Below, in pieces: positions 35,119 through 43,986 of a stretch of 64,000 bases of DNA (position 1 is its first letter; the number at the start of each line of letters is the position of its first letter). The DNA comes from Sphingobium chlorophenolicum. Its GTDB lineage: Bacteria > Pseudomonadota > Alphaproteobacteria > Sphingomonadales > Sphingomonadaceae. Location: contig NZ_JFHR01000026.1 in NCBI RefSeq assembly GCF_000722875.1, forward strand, positions 1 to 64,000. Direction: 5' to 3'. A model generated the notes under the pieces. That model saw only the letters and a program-made list of their open reading frames with translations, was not told the DNA's origin and did not search any database. The translations under genes and the position numbers were made by a program.

Positions 35119-37434
35119 TCAGAATTTGTAGGACAATTCCATCCCATATGTACGCGGTTCGCCATAGACCGAGGAGATGTAACCCGCCTCATTATAGATG
35201 CCGATCACGCCCACGCGGTAATAGCTCTTGGTCAGATTGTTGACGAAGGCCGCCGCGCCGAGGCCCGTCCCGAAAATATTGTCCCAGCCCGCCCGCAGAT
35301 TGACCAGTTCATAACCCGGTTCGGTCGCCAGCACGTCATTCTTGTCGAGATGCTGTTTCGTGCGATAGCTGATATTGGCGTTGAGGTTGATCGAACCGGC
35401 ATCGCCCGACAGCGGAATGTCATAGCTGACATTGGCGCCCATCTGATGATGGGGCGAACCGACCAATGCGAATTCGCCCGGTTGGCGGCCACGGCTGATC
35501 TCCACGCCGACATAGGAATAGAAGACGCTGACGTTGAGCGGTCCCGCCAGAAGACCAAGCTCCAGTTCGCCGCCGTAATTTTTCTGCCGGGCGGTGTTGT
35601 CGATGATCGTGTTCACATTGCCCGCGCTGTCGATCGACGATGTCTGTTTCTGGACGTTCTTATAATCCTGATAGAAAATGGCGAGACTGCTGGTCAGGGT
35701 CGCTCCGCCCAGTGCGTGGCGCGTTTTCAACCCGGCTTCATATTCCTGTACGGTTTCAGGATCGAAGGGCTGCAATTCCTCGGTCGATGCCGCCCGCAGC
35801 GAAAAACCGCCCGAACGGAAGCCGCGCCGGGTCGAGATATAGGTCGTCAGATTCGCGTTCGGTTCATATTGCAGCGTGACGTCCCAGGTGAAGGCATCCC
35901 ATTTCTTGCTGTTGGTCTGTGGACAGTCGGCCAGCGTCGCGGGGATGAAGGAAGTGGTGGCGGTGTCCACGCGGAACAGGCAGGTGCCCAGATTGGGATA
36001 ATAAGCGAAGACCCGTGCATTCCGCTTGTCGGTCGTGTAGCGGATGCCCGCCGAAACCTTGAATTGATCGGTAAAGGCGTAGGTGCCCGCGGCGAACAGC
36101 GCGAAAGTCTTCGCCTTTCCGCTGCCCGCATAGGCGTTGAGGAAAGTCGCGGCAGGCGTGTCGAGCGGCAATCCCGCGCCAGCGATCGCCAGTTCCGGGA
36201 ACTGGCTCGAAGTGGAACCGTCCTTCCCCTTTTCGACGAAATAATAGGCGCCCAGCACATAATCCAGCCGGTTCTCGATCGCCTTGCCCTGGATCTGGAA
36301 TTCCTCGCTGAACTGCTGGATGCTGCGATAGCGATTGGAATTGATGAGATAGGCGGGCACGCCGTCCAGATCCATGATCTGATCATAATCCAGCTTGCGA
36401 TAACCGACGACATTCTTGAACGTGATATTGTCGAGACTGTAGGTCGTGCGGTTGGTGACGCCCCGGTTCTTCAGCCGCTCATAGGGCTGGGTCCGATAGG
36501 CGTCGAGAGAACCGCCGGTTCCCGATCCGGATGCGAAGCGATAATGCGGTCGCGTCTGCTGCGCGGCGAATTGTCCCAAAACGTTGGATACCGGGATGCC
36601 GAATCCCCGCAGCGCGTCATATCCGCCAATCGCCGGGGCCGCAGGATTGGCGGCGGTGCCCACCAGCGCCGTGCCATGTTCATCCGTCTTGATATAGTCG
36701 ACGATCGTATTGGATTCGAATTCCGGCGTCGGCGCGAAGCGGATGGAGGTGCGGAAAGTCTGATAGTCCTGATCGTCATAGTCGCGGCCGGTCAACACGT
36801 CCCTGGTAAAGCCGTCGCGTTTCCTGATCTTGCCCGCAAAGCGTACCCCCAGCCCTTCGGTAAGCGGCACATTTATCATGCCGTAAAGGTCGCGCATGTC
36901 ATAATTGCCGATCTGCCCGCGCAACTCTGCACGAAAATCCTCCGTCGGCTTGTTGGGTTCGATCAGCACTGCGCCGCCGGTCATGTTGCGGCCGAACAAT
37001 GTGCCCTGCACGCCCTTCAGAACCTGGGTCGATTGAAGGTCGTAGAGCGCATAGGCAAAGCCGACGCTGCGGGCCTGGACCACTTCGGCGAAATAAGTGC
37101 CGACCGGCGGATCGGTGAGCAGTTGCGATTCCTGCGTGCGCTGGCCGCGAATGGCGAAGCCCAATTCATTGCGGCTGGTGCCCTGGTTGGTAAGGCTGAG
37201 CGACGGTACGCGGCTTTGCAGCCCAAGCGCGTCGCTGACGCCGCTGCGCGCGAGCGAGTCGCCGCTGACCGCGGTGATGGAAATGGGCACGTCCTGAAGC
37301 GCTTCCTCGCGCCGGCGGGCGGTCACGACAATATCGGGCGTCTGGACCGCGCCCGATGCCTGCGGCGCTGTATCCTGCGCTGCGGCGGCGGTCGCGAAGA
37401 GCGATGTGGCGGCAAGCAATGCGGACCGGAACAT
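35119..37434 (-). CDS. TonB-dependent outer membrane receptor
   Basis: About 771 residues. Signal peptide (MFRSALLAATSLFATAAAAQ), TonB box PDIVVTARRREEALQD, plug with KGVQGTLFGRNMTGGAVLIEP and a barrel ending GMELSYKF. It is a clear paralogue of the receptor at 59627-61978: both carry RGQRTQE-QL-TDPPVGTYFAEVVQ in the plug and YGEPRTYG at the end. An ATG at 37440 is also possible. Presumably takes up the island's growth substrate across the outer membrane. A 146-bp AT-richer spacer upstream contains an inverted repeat. Confidence 0.92.
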   Translation of the reverse strand: MFRSALLAATSLFATAAAAQDTAPQASGAVQTPDIVVTARRREEALQDVPISITAVSGDSLARSGVSDALGLQSRVPSLSLTNQGTSRNELGFAIRGQRTQESQLLTDPPVGTYFAEVVQARSVGFAYALYDLQSTQVLKGVQGTLFGRNMTGGAVLIEPNKPTEDFRAELRGQIGNYDMRDLYGMINVPLTEGLGVRFAGKIRKRDGFTRDVLTGRDYDDQDYQTFRTSIRFAPTPEFESNTIVDYIKTDEHGTALVGTAANPAAPAIGGYDALRGFGIPVSNVLGQFAAQQTRPHYRFASGSGTGGSLDAYRTQPYERLKNRGVTNRTTYSLDNITFKNVVGYRKLDYDQIMDLDGVPAYLINSNRYRSIQQFSEEFQIQGKAIENRLDYVLGAYYFVEKGKDGSTSSQFPELAIAGAGLPLDTPAATFLNAYAGSGKAKTFALFAAGTYAFTDQFKVSAGIRYTTDKRNARVFAYYPNLGTCLFRVDTATTSFIPATLADCPQTNSKKWDAFTWDVTLQYEPNANLTTYISTRRGFRSGGFSLRAASTEELQPFDPETVQEYEAGLKTRHALGGATLTSSLAIFYQDYKNVQKQTSSIDSAGNVNTIIDNTARQKNYGGELELGLLAGPLNVSVFYSYVGVEISRGRQPGEFALVGSPHHQMGANVSYDIPLSGDAGSINLNANISYRTKQHLDKNDVLATEPGYELVNLRAGWDNIFGTGLGAAAFVNNLTKSYYRVGVIGIYNEAGYISSVYGEPRTYGMELSYKF

Positions 37435-37529
37435 GGTCATCCTTCCTCTCCTGATCGGCCGGCACTGGCGCCGGCATGGCCGCTGTTGCGGCTCTGTGAA
37501 CGATCATGTCGGAAGGATAATTTTACTCA

Positions 37530-37552
37530 ATCGTCCCGAACGTCCGGACGAT
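37530..37552. promoter_or_regulatory. Inverted repeat upstream of TonB receptor
   Basis: ATCGTCC-N9-GGACGAT, perfect 7-bp arms, about 96 bp upstream of the receptor start and 34 bp before the stop of the upstream SDR. Possible operator. Confidence 0.35.
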
Positions 37553-37586
37553 ATTGATCAGAGCCATGATATTTAAGGCAGCCCGG

Positions 37587-38405
37587 TCAGTTTCCGGTTA
37601 CGAAGGCATGGCCCGCGAGCGGTCCGATCCCCACCACGCCCCCATCGACCGCCAGTTCCACGCCATTGACGAAGCGGGCCGCGTCGCTGGCCAGGAACAG
37701 AACCGCCTGCGCCACGTCCCAGGCATCGCCCTCTATGCCGAGGGGGCTGACCTTCCTGCGCATCTCGCGCATCTCCTCCGACATGTAGCGCGCCGCATGG
37801 GGCGTCATGACATGGCCGGGCGCCACGCTGTTCACGCGGATGCCATCGCGGCCGTGTAGCACGCCGATCTCGCGGGAGAGTTGCGCCATCGCCGCTTTGG
37901 ACGGCCCATAGGCGATCGCGCCCATGGCCCTGATGCCCGCCAGCGACGAAATATTGACGATCGACCCGCCGCCGTTGCGGGCCATGTGCGGAATGGCGGC
38001 CTGGCTCATCAGCATCGCGCTGGTCAGATTGGTGGTCAATATCCGGTTCCATTGGTCCAGCGTCATCGTTTCGAGTGTAGCAGGCCCCGAAATGCCGACA
38101 TTATTGACCAATATGTCGAGCCTGCCGAATGCGGCGATGGCCGCATCGACCAGCTTGCCGCAAACGTCCGGGTCGCCGACATCGCCGCCTGCCGCCACGG
38201 CGCGCCCGCCCCTGGCCTCGACCCGTTCGGCCGTCGCCCGCGCGCGGGCAGGGTCGAGATCGGCGCAAACGATCCGCGCGCCCTCGGCCGCCATCAGCAG
38301 GGCGATGGAGCGGCCAATACCGATATCGTCATCCTCCGCACCTGCGCCGGTGACGATCGCCACCTTTCCGGCAAGGCGGTCATAATGGCGTTTCGGTTCA
38401 GGCAT
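37587..38405 (-). CDS. SDR family oxidoreductase
   Basis: A 272-residue SDR. The cofactor loop is expanded, TGAGAEDDDIGIGRSIAL, with an acidic insert, followed by CADLD (Asp favouring NAD). Active site YGPSK and end NGVELAVDGG. AAGGAG precedes the ATG at 38405 by nine bases; the upstream in-frame ATG at 38450 adds 15 unlikely residues. It is divergent from the GlxA-like regulator and upstream of a TonB receptor on the same strand. Confidence 0.86.
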   Translation of the reverse strand: MPEPKRHYDRLAGKVAIVTGAGAEDDDIGIGRSIALLMAAEGARIVCADLDPARARATAERVEARGGRAVAAGGDVGDPDVCGKLVDAAIAAFGRLDILVNNVGISGPATLETMTLDQWNRILTTNLTSAMLMSQAAIPHMARNGGGSIVNISSLAGIRAMGAIAYGPSKAAMAQLSREIGVLHGRDGIRVNSVAPGHVMTPHAARYMSEEMREMRRKVSPLGIEGDAWDVAQAVLFLASDAARFVNGVELAVDGGVVGIGPLAGHAFVTGN

Positions 38406-38540
38406 GGGGGATCTCTCCTTATCGGCAACGCCGATGGACCAGGAGGGCATATCCGTCCAGCGCGCAGCCCTTCTGTTCGCGCAGCGGGGGGACGATTGAC
38501 AGGGATTATTCGCGCATATAGCGGTTGTTTTCTCTCAGTC

Positions 38541-39527
38541 ATGGCTTTCGATTTCGCTCTTGTCGCGCTGCCCGGCGCCTATTCCAGCAGTATCGGCGCG
38601 CTGGTAGACAGCTTCCTGATCGCGCGCGACCGGGTGGAACATGTCTTCGCCGGTGAAGAGCAGATGCGCATGGAAACGCAGCTCCATATCCTGTCGGCCG
38701 ATGGCGGGCCGGTCGTGCTGGGCGACGGCCGCTCCTTCCCCGTCGACGGACCTGCGAACCGGGAGGAGCCGATGGCGTTCATCTGGCTTCCTGCCTTCCG
38801 CGCGGGAGGCCGCGAACCATTGGAACGCCGTCTGGCAGAGGCCGGGCCGTTGATCGACTGGCTTCATCGCCAGTCGGAAATGGGCGCGGTCATCGGCGCC
38901 AGCGGGGCGGCCTCCACCCTGTTGATGGCGGGCGGATTCACGGCTGACCTTGCGGTTCCGGTGGCGCGGGCGATGCAACCGCTGACCCGCACGCTGTTCC
39001 CCCGTCAACCGTTCGAGGAACGGTTCGGGCTGGTGGACCACGGCCATCTGCTGATCGGCAACGGCATGGGCAACGACCTGCAACTGATCATCCGGGTGCT
39101 GGAACGGATGATCTCCCCCGACATCGCCCGATGGCTGTCCTCGATCGTGGGGCAGGATTATGAAGAAAAGGAACTGCTGGCGCCCGACCCGCTGGTCGCC
39201 AGGGCGCAACTGTGGATAGAACAGCGTTTCACCGGGCCTATCAACATGGCCGAACTGGCGAAACATCTGTCGACCAGTCCGGCAACCCTCAATCGCCGCT
39301 TTCACAAGGCGCTGGACCTTTCGCCCAAGGCCTATGTGGGGCAACTGCGCTTTCAGGCGGCGGTGCGCATGCTCGATAAATCAACGCGCTCGGTGGACCG
39401 GATCGCGCAACTGGTCGGCTATTCGGACAGCCGTTTGTTCCGGGCCATGTTCCGCCAGCATGCCGGCATGACCGCCAGCGAATGGCGGGCGCGACCGCGG
39501 CAAAAGGCGAAGAATAGCGGAACTTGA
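38541..39527 (+). CDS. GlxA-type AraC family regulator (DJ-1/PfpI + AraC HTH)
   Basis: A 328-residue regulator with an N-terminal DJ-1/PfpI (class I amidotransferase-like) domain (residues about 3-190; the nucleophile-elbow region reads GAVIGASGAASTLLMAGG with no Cys) and a C-terminal AraC double HTH (about 225-320: INMAELAKHLSTSPATLNRRFHKALDLSPKAYVGQLRF and VDRIAQLVGYSDSRLFRAMF). No strong ribosome binding site precedes the ATG at 38541. It is divergent from an SDR and convergent with the KstD-like gene. Probably activates the KstD-Rieske-dehydrogenase operon or the neighbouring SDR. Confidence 0.87.
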   Translation: MAFDFALVALPGAYSSSIGALVDSFLIARDRVEHVFAGEEQMRMETQLHILSADGGPVVLGDGRSFPVDGPANREEPMAFIWLPAFRAGGREPLERRLAEAGPLIDWLHRQSEMGAVIGASGAASTLLMAGGFTADLAVPVARAMQPLTRTLFPRQPFEERFGLVDHGHLLIGNGMGNDLQLIIRVLERMISPDIARWLSSIVGQDYEEKELLAPDPLVARAQLWIEQRFTGPINMAELAKHLSTSPATLNRRFHKALDLSPKAYVGQLRFQAAVRMLDKSTRSVDRIAQLVGYSDSRLFRAMFRQHAGMTASEWRARPRQKAKNSGT

Positions 39528-39538
39528 GCGTATCGAAC

Positions 39539-39572
39539 GGAAAGCCTCTCCCATGGACGGGAGAGGCTTTCC
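39539..39572. terminator. Bidirectional hairpin between AraC and KstD-like genes
   Basis: Perfect 14-bp stem GGAAAGCCTCTCCC / GGGAGAGGCTTTCC with a 6-nt loop, filling the gap between two convergent stop codons. The A/T-containing outer stem gives weak U-runs on both strands. Confidence 0.75.
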
Positions 39573-39577
39573 AATAG

Positions 39578-41230
39578 TCAGCTATTGCTGCCCACGGCAT
39601 GATGGGCGGCGATCCATCCGAAGATGAAGGACGCGCCGATGCTGGCGCCCGCCGCAGGGTAACAGCGGCCCATCACCGACGCCGTGGAATTGCCGGTGGC
39701 GTAGAGACCGCCGATCACCGATCCGTCGGCGCGCAGGACGCGGGCATTTTCGTCAGTGACGATTCCGCCCGATGTGCCGACATCGCCCGGCACGATCTCC
39801 ATGACATAGAAAGGCGGTTTGTCGATCTTGCCGAGGTTGGGATTGGGTTTGACCGTCGGATCGCCGAAGCAATTGTCATAGCCGCGTCCGCCCCGGTTGA
39901 AATCCAGATCCTTGCCGGTTTCGCAATAGCCGTTAAATTTCTCGATCTCCGCCTTCAGGCCGGCGGGATTGATGCCGGTGATGCGCGCGAGTTCCTCGAT
40001 CGAATCCGCCTTCTTCATCATGCCGCTGTCGAGCCAGGACTGGGGCGTCTTGCCCGGTGGATAATAGCCCCAGGCGTAGCGTTTGCGGTGGCGGCTATCC
40101 AGGATGACATAGGCAGGCACGTCGTTCCGGTAAAGGCGCTGGCCATTTTCCATATAGGAGCCGCTTTCGTTCAGGATGCGGCGGCCCTGGCGGTTGACGA
40201 TGATGCAATGCGGCTTTGAAATGTCCGTATTGTGCATATTCGCCGGACCGCCTTCGGGCACCACCGTCCCCGGAACCCACCAGGCCTGATCCATCAGGTC
40301 CAGCGCGGCGCCATGTTTTTCCGCGATCTGTATCATCTCTCCGGTATCGCCCGGGTTGGCGTTGGTCCATTCCACCGAACTGGGCTGCGGGCCGTATTTC
40401 CTGCGCATTTCGGCATTGTGCGAAAAGCCGCCCGCATTGATCAACACGCCGTCGCGCGCGCCGATACGCAGCGTCCTGCCGCGATGCTCAACGATGACGC
40501 CGACGATCCTGCCGTCTTCCTCGATCAGCTCGGTGATGCCATGCTCCGTGCGCATGTCGACGCCTGCCTTGTCCGCCAGCATCAACAGGCGGCCCTGCAA
40601 CGCGCCGCCAAAGCTGAGGATCGGTTTCCCCCGCTTCGCAACGACGCGCATGCGCCATAGCAGCTTCAACCCTTCCCACATGCCGCAGGGGGTGCGCGTG
40701 GCGAGGCCGATGATGCCCGCCTTGTCCGTCGGCAGCGGCATGACCATCGGGCCAAGGCGCAGCTTGTCGAACAGCGGTCCCATCTCGCGCGCGTCCAGCA
40801 TCGGCGCGCCGATGGAGCGGCTGCGCGTCACGCCGCCGGGCCTGTCGTCATAATAGTCCGACCAGCCTTCGGTATGCAGCCACTTCATGCCCTGCTCTTC
40901 CAGCCATTTCAGCATGACCGGGCCGTGGCGCAGATAAGCTTCCTTCCGCTCCGGCGTGGCGCCGGGTCCGGCATCGTTACCGATGGTCGCATCCATGTAA
41001 GTGCGGCCCATCTCATGGCTGTCCTTGATGCCCTTGGCCTTGAGAATGTGGTTGTTGGGCACCCACAGCACGCCGCCCGACATGGCGGTCGAACCGCCCA
41101 GCTTGTCAGTCTTCTCAAGGATCAGCGGCGTCTTGCCGATGGACTTCAGGTACAACCCCGCAGCCATCGCACCGCCGCCCGATCCGATGATGACGAAGTC
41201 GGCGACCTCGTCGAACTTCGTCTCGTCCAT
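39578..41230 (-). CDS. FAD-dependent 3-ketosteroid Delta1-dehydrogenase-like oxidoreductase
   Basis: A 550-residue flavoprotein of the fumarate-reductase/KstD family. The N-terminal FAD motif is VIIGSGGGAMAAGLYLK, followed by GGSTAMSGGVLWVPNN. The C-terminal PPFYVMEIVPGDVGTSGGIVTDENARVLR and GLYATGNSTASVMGRCYPAAGASIG segments closely follow KstD enzymes, which introduce a double bond next to a ring ketone. It directly abuts the Rieske gene (no spacer) and lies in an acyl-CoA dehydrogenase-Rieske-KstD operon. Its substrate may be a cyclic ketone of steroid or terpenoid type, not necessarily a steroid. Electrons probably go to the quinone pool. Confidence 0.87.
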   Translation of the reverse strand: MDETKFDEVADFVIIGSGGGAMAAGLYLKSIGKTPLILEKTDKLGGSTAMSGGVLWVPNNHILKAKGIKDSHEMGRTYMDATIGNDAGPGATPERKEAYLRHGPVMLKWLEEQGMKWLHTEGWSDYYDDRPGGVTRSRSIGAPMLDAREMGPLFDKLRLGPMVMPLPTDKAGIIGLATRTPCGMWEGLKLLWRMRVVAKRGKPILSFGGALQGRLLMLADKAGVDMRTEHGITELIEEDGRIVGVIVEHRGRTLRIGARDGVLINAGGFSHNAEMRRKYGPQPSSVEWTNANPGDTGEMIQIAEKHGAALDLMDQAWWVPGTVVPEGGPANMHNTDISKPHCIIVNRQGRRILNESGSYMENGQRLYRNDVPAYVILDSRHRKRYAWGYYPPGKTPQSWLDSGMMKKADSIEELARITGINPAGLKAEIEKFNGYCETGKDLDFNRGGRGYDNCFGDPTVKPNPNLGKIDKPPFYVMEIVPGDVGTSGGIVTDENARVLRADGSVIGGLYATGNSTASVMGRCYPAAGASIGASFIFGWIAAHHAVGSNS

Positions 41231-42571
41231 TCAGCCCACCTTCCCCATATATTCATGATAGACGCGGTGGAAATTGCTGATCTCCACCTCCTGCACCGGA
41301 TTGGTCCGGGCCACCTTGAAGGCCTGCGACTTCATGCCTTTCTGCACTTCTTCCATATTCTGGAAGTCCTGTTCCAGGATGAGGCCCCAATTGAGGGCAC
41401 GCCATTTGCCGTCGCTGCCGTCGCCGCCATCTTCCACCTCGACCTTGGGCTCCGCGCCGGGTGCGTAACGCTCCAGCACATTGATCTCGAAGATGCACTT
41501 GTCCGGATCGTCGCCATAGGGGCGGGCGCGATAGAAGAGGACGTTCGTCGCCTGTTGCAGGAAGACCAGATTGGGGAAGATGTTCCAGTCGGTTCCCGCC
41601 TTCATCAACTGCTCCCCGCTGATCGCCGGGAACGGACGGCCGCTCTTCGCCGATTCTTCCGCATGAAACTGGGCGAAGGCCCCGTACATGGTGAAGGGAT
41701 CGACCCCTTCGGGCAATTCCATCAGGCGCTTGCCCGCGGCCAGCATCTCCTGCGTGGTGGTCGCCTGGAGCGTGTCCCATATTTCCTTGTTGAATTCGTA
41801 GAAGCCCTTGCGGATATCGCCGCTCTGGTCACTGATGCGCGGGCTGGGCAGGCCGAACAGCGCGGTCGGCGCATAGCCGAACATCGCATGTTTCCCATAG
41901 GCTTTCGAATAGGTGTAATCGTCCTGATAGGCGAGCAACTGGCGATGCGTCGTCTGCACATGATAGCCTTCCATGAAGGCTTCCTGCGCGGTCTTCCAGT
42001 TGCAGGGCATGACGATGCGCTTGCGCCAGGCATAGCGCATATGTTCGATTTCGAACGGGTCGAGGATCGTCTTCGCCTCGCCCAGGAAATCCTCCAGGCT
42101 TTCGCTGTCCGGGTCCATGTTGATGAAGACCCAGCCGCCCCATTGGCCGACCTTCACCTGTTGCAGGGCGACATCTTCGTCCGGCAGCGCATCGCCCCAG
42201 TCGTGGCGGTCGACGATCTCGGTCGGCTTGCCGTCCAGGCTCCACTGCCAGCCATGATATTTGCAGTGGAACTTGCCCATCCGGCCGCAGCCTTCCGTCA
42301 GGCGGCGGCCCCGGTGGGGGCAGACGTTGAAATAGGCCGCGATCGTCCCGTCCTTCTGACGGACGACCGCGATCGATTCATCGGCGATGTCATAGGTGTA
42401 GAAATCGCCAGCGTTCGGGATCTCCTCCGCACGGCAGGCCATCTGCCAGATTTTGGGCCAGAGCCGTTCCTTTTCGATCCGCACATAATCGCGCGAAATA
42501 TAGGCGTCGACCGGGATGCGATCGGCCGTTACCGGGTCTTTCCGCCTCGACACGCTGATCATTTCATTCAT
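41231..42571 (-). CDS. Rieske non-haem iron oxygenase, alpha subunit (paralogue of 30129)
   Basis: A 446-residue oxygenase with Rieske ligands Cys84-x-His86 (CPHRGRRL) and Cys103-x-x-His106 (CKYHGW), and iron ligands His204 and His209 in MEGYHVQTTH. As in its paralogue, Glu201 occupies the bridging Asp position. The N-termini of both proteins share the pattern SRD-E--RLWP--WQMACR-EEIP. It lies between the acyl-CoA dehydrogenase and the KstD-like gene. Ferredoxin and reductase must be encoded elsewhere. Confidence 0.93.
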   Translation of the reverse strand: MNEMISVSRRKDPVTADRIPVDAYISRDYVRIEKERLWPKIWQMACRAEEIPNAGDFYTYDIADESIAVVRQKDGTIAAYFNVCPHRGRRLTEGCGRMGKFHCKYHGWQWSLDGKPTEIVDRHDWGDALPDEDVALQQVKVGQWGGWVFINMDPDSESLEDFLGEAKTILDPFEIEHMRYAWRKRIVMPCNWKTAQEAFMEGYHVQTTHRQLLAYQDDYTYSKAYGKHAMFGYAPTALFGLPSPRISDQSGDIRKGFYEFNKEIWDTLQATTTQEMLAAGKRLMELPEGVDPFTMYGAFAQFHAEESAKSGRPFPAISGEQLMKAGTDWNIFPNLVFLQQATNVLFYRARPYGDDPDKCIFEINVLERYAPGAEPKVEVEDGGDGSDGKWRALNWGLILEQDFQNMEEVQKGMKSQAFKVARTNPVQEVEISNFHRVYHEYMGKVG

Positions 42572-42614
42572 TGTCCGATCCTCTCCTTGGCGGGATGCTT
42601 CAGCTTTTGGCCGG

Positions 42615-43769
42615 TCAGCCCTTTGCCGGTCCCTGGGGGAAACGCATGTCGAATACGCCTTCCGCGATGCGGTTGAGCAGCACTTCTATCGCGCCTCCCG
42701 CAATCATCCACCCTCGCGTGCGGCGCAGGCAATATTCGACGAGGCTGTCCTGGCTATAGCCCGCGCCGCCCATGATCTGGATCGCCTCATTGGCGCAGTC
42801 GAAACCGGCGCGATTGCATGCGACCTTGGCAATGGCGGTTTCATCCGGCGAGGGCAGGCCCGCATCCGCGTTCGTCGCCGCACGATACAGCAGCAACTGC
42901 GCCGCATCCAGTTTCAGCTTCATTTCCGCGAACTTCCACTGCAGCCCCTGGAATTCGCACAGCGCCTTGCCGAACTGCCTGCGCGTCTTGGCATGTTCGA
43001 CCGCGGCATTGAAGGCATAGCGGCCCAGCGCCAGACTGCGCGCCGTGTTGCCGATGCGTTCCACATTGAAGCCGGACATCTGCTTCTTAAAGCCGCCCGG
43101 ACCCAGCAGCACCTTGTCCTTCGGCACATAGACATTGTCGAAGAACAGCGGATTCCATTCCTCGCCCGACAGAAAGCGGATCGGCTTGCCGAAGCTGAAA
43201 CCTTCCTGGCCGCGTTCGATCAACACCGATCCGATATTGCCGGTGCCCGGTCCAAAGCGGACATAGACCAGAAACACGGTCGCATGGGTGCCATGCGTCG
43301 TGAAGATCTTCTGGCCGGTGATGCGGTAGCCGTCGCCATCCTCCACCGCCGTGGTGGTCAGTTCGGTCACGGCGGAACCGGCGTTCGGTTCCGTCATGGC
43401 GACGGAAATCAGACCTTCGCCACGCAACAGCGGCGCCAGATATTGTTCCTTCTGGGCATCCGTCGCGAACTGGGCGAAGGTACGGATCGCCCCGAAATTG
43501 CCAGCCTGGACGACGTCTGCCGAGCGGGGGCATATAGACGCGATGGTCTCGATCGCGATCACGGCGTCCATCAGGCTTCCGCCCAGTCCGCCCTTATCCT
43601 CCGGCACGGTGATGCCGATCAGGCCCTGTTCGGCCATCATCCGGGCCACTTCCCACGGATAATCGTCGCTATGCGCCCGCTCCAGCGCGCCGGCGGCCAG
43701 ATGGCGCTGTGCGAAGGCGGCTACCGCGTCGCGGAACATGGTCTGCTCTTCATTCAAGTCGAACTGCAT
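42615..43769 (-). CDS. Acyl-CoA dehydrogenase
   Basis: A 384-residue flavoenzyme: SVAMTEPNAGSAVTELTTTAV (FAD/substrate loop), TTHGTHATVFLVYVR, and the C-terminal MGGAGYSQDSLVEYCLRRTR. The usual catalytic Glu near the C-terminus (EGT) is replaced, reading MIAGGAIEVL, but a Glu is present in the helix segment FNVERIGNTARSLALG, the place where isovaleryl-CoA and long-chain acyl-CoA dehydrogenases carry their base. So it is probably active, with branched, cyclic or long acyl-CoA substrates. First gene of the operon leading to the Rieske and KstD-like genes; divergent from the FadJ-type gene. Confidence 0.9.
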   Translation of the reverse strand: MQFDLNEEQTMFRDAVAAFAQRHLAAGALERAHSDDYPWEVARMMAEQGLIGITVPEDKGGLGGSLMDAVIAIETIASICPRSADVVQAGNFGAIRTFAQFATDAQKEQYLAPLLRGEGLISVAMTEPNAGSAVTELTTTAVEDGDGYRITGQKIFTTHGTHATVFLVYVRFGPGTGNIGSVLIERGQEGFSFGKPIRFLSGEEWNPLFFDNVYVPKDKVLLGPGGFKKQMSGFNVERIGNTARSLALGRYAFNAAVEHAKTRRQFGKALCEFQGLQWKFAEMKLKLDAAQLLLYRAATNADAGLPSPDETAIAKVACNRAGFDCANEAIQIMGGAGYSQDSLVEYCLRRTRGWMIAGGAIEVLLNRIAEGVFDMRFPQGPAKG

Positions 43770-43986
43770 CGATCGCTTCCCATAGGGCGGCGCATATAGG
43801 CCGCGGATAAACTGCTATCATCGACCTAATCGGGGATGATCACGATGCGAAGATTGCAGGGATCATCCTTCACATTCACGATGCATCGCCCGCCCCCGTG
43901 CCCTCTGCTTGACAGTTATGACCTGCGAATAGCTTGTGGCGGTACGTTTCAGACCCCATTTCAAAACAGGGCACCACGATACAGCC

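Noticed and set aside
35350-37557. Long open frame (735 codons) antisense to the TonB receptor
   Set aside because: Shadow frame; the receptor on the minus strand has signal peptide, TonB box, plug and barrel end.
39578-42571. Classical KstD/KshA steroid 9alpha-hydroxylation system
   Set aside because: KshA is about 380-390 residues with a characteristic C-terminal domain; this Rieske protein is 446 residues and no KshB reductase is seen. Kept only as an analogy.
40874-42676. Open frame (600 codons) antisense to KstD-like and Rieske genes
   Set aside because: Spans two well-supported genes on the other strand and shows no domain.
43909-43937. Possible sigma70 promoter (TTGACA at 43909) before the FadJ-type gene
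   Set aside because: No acceptable -10 hexamer at 16-18 bp spacing; too weak to list.
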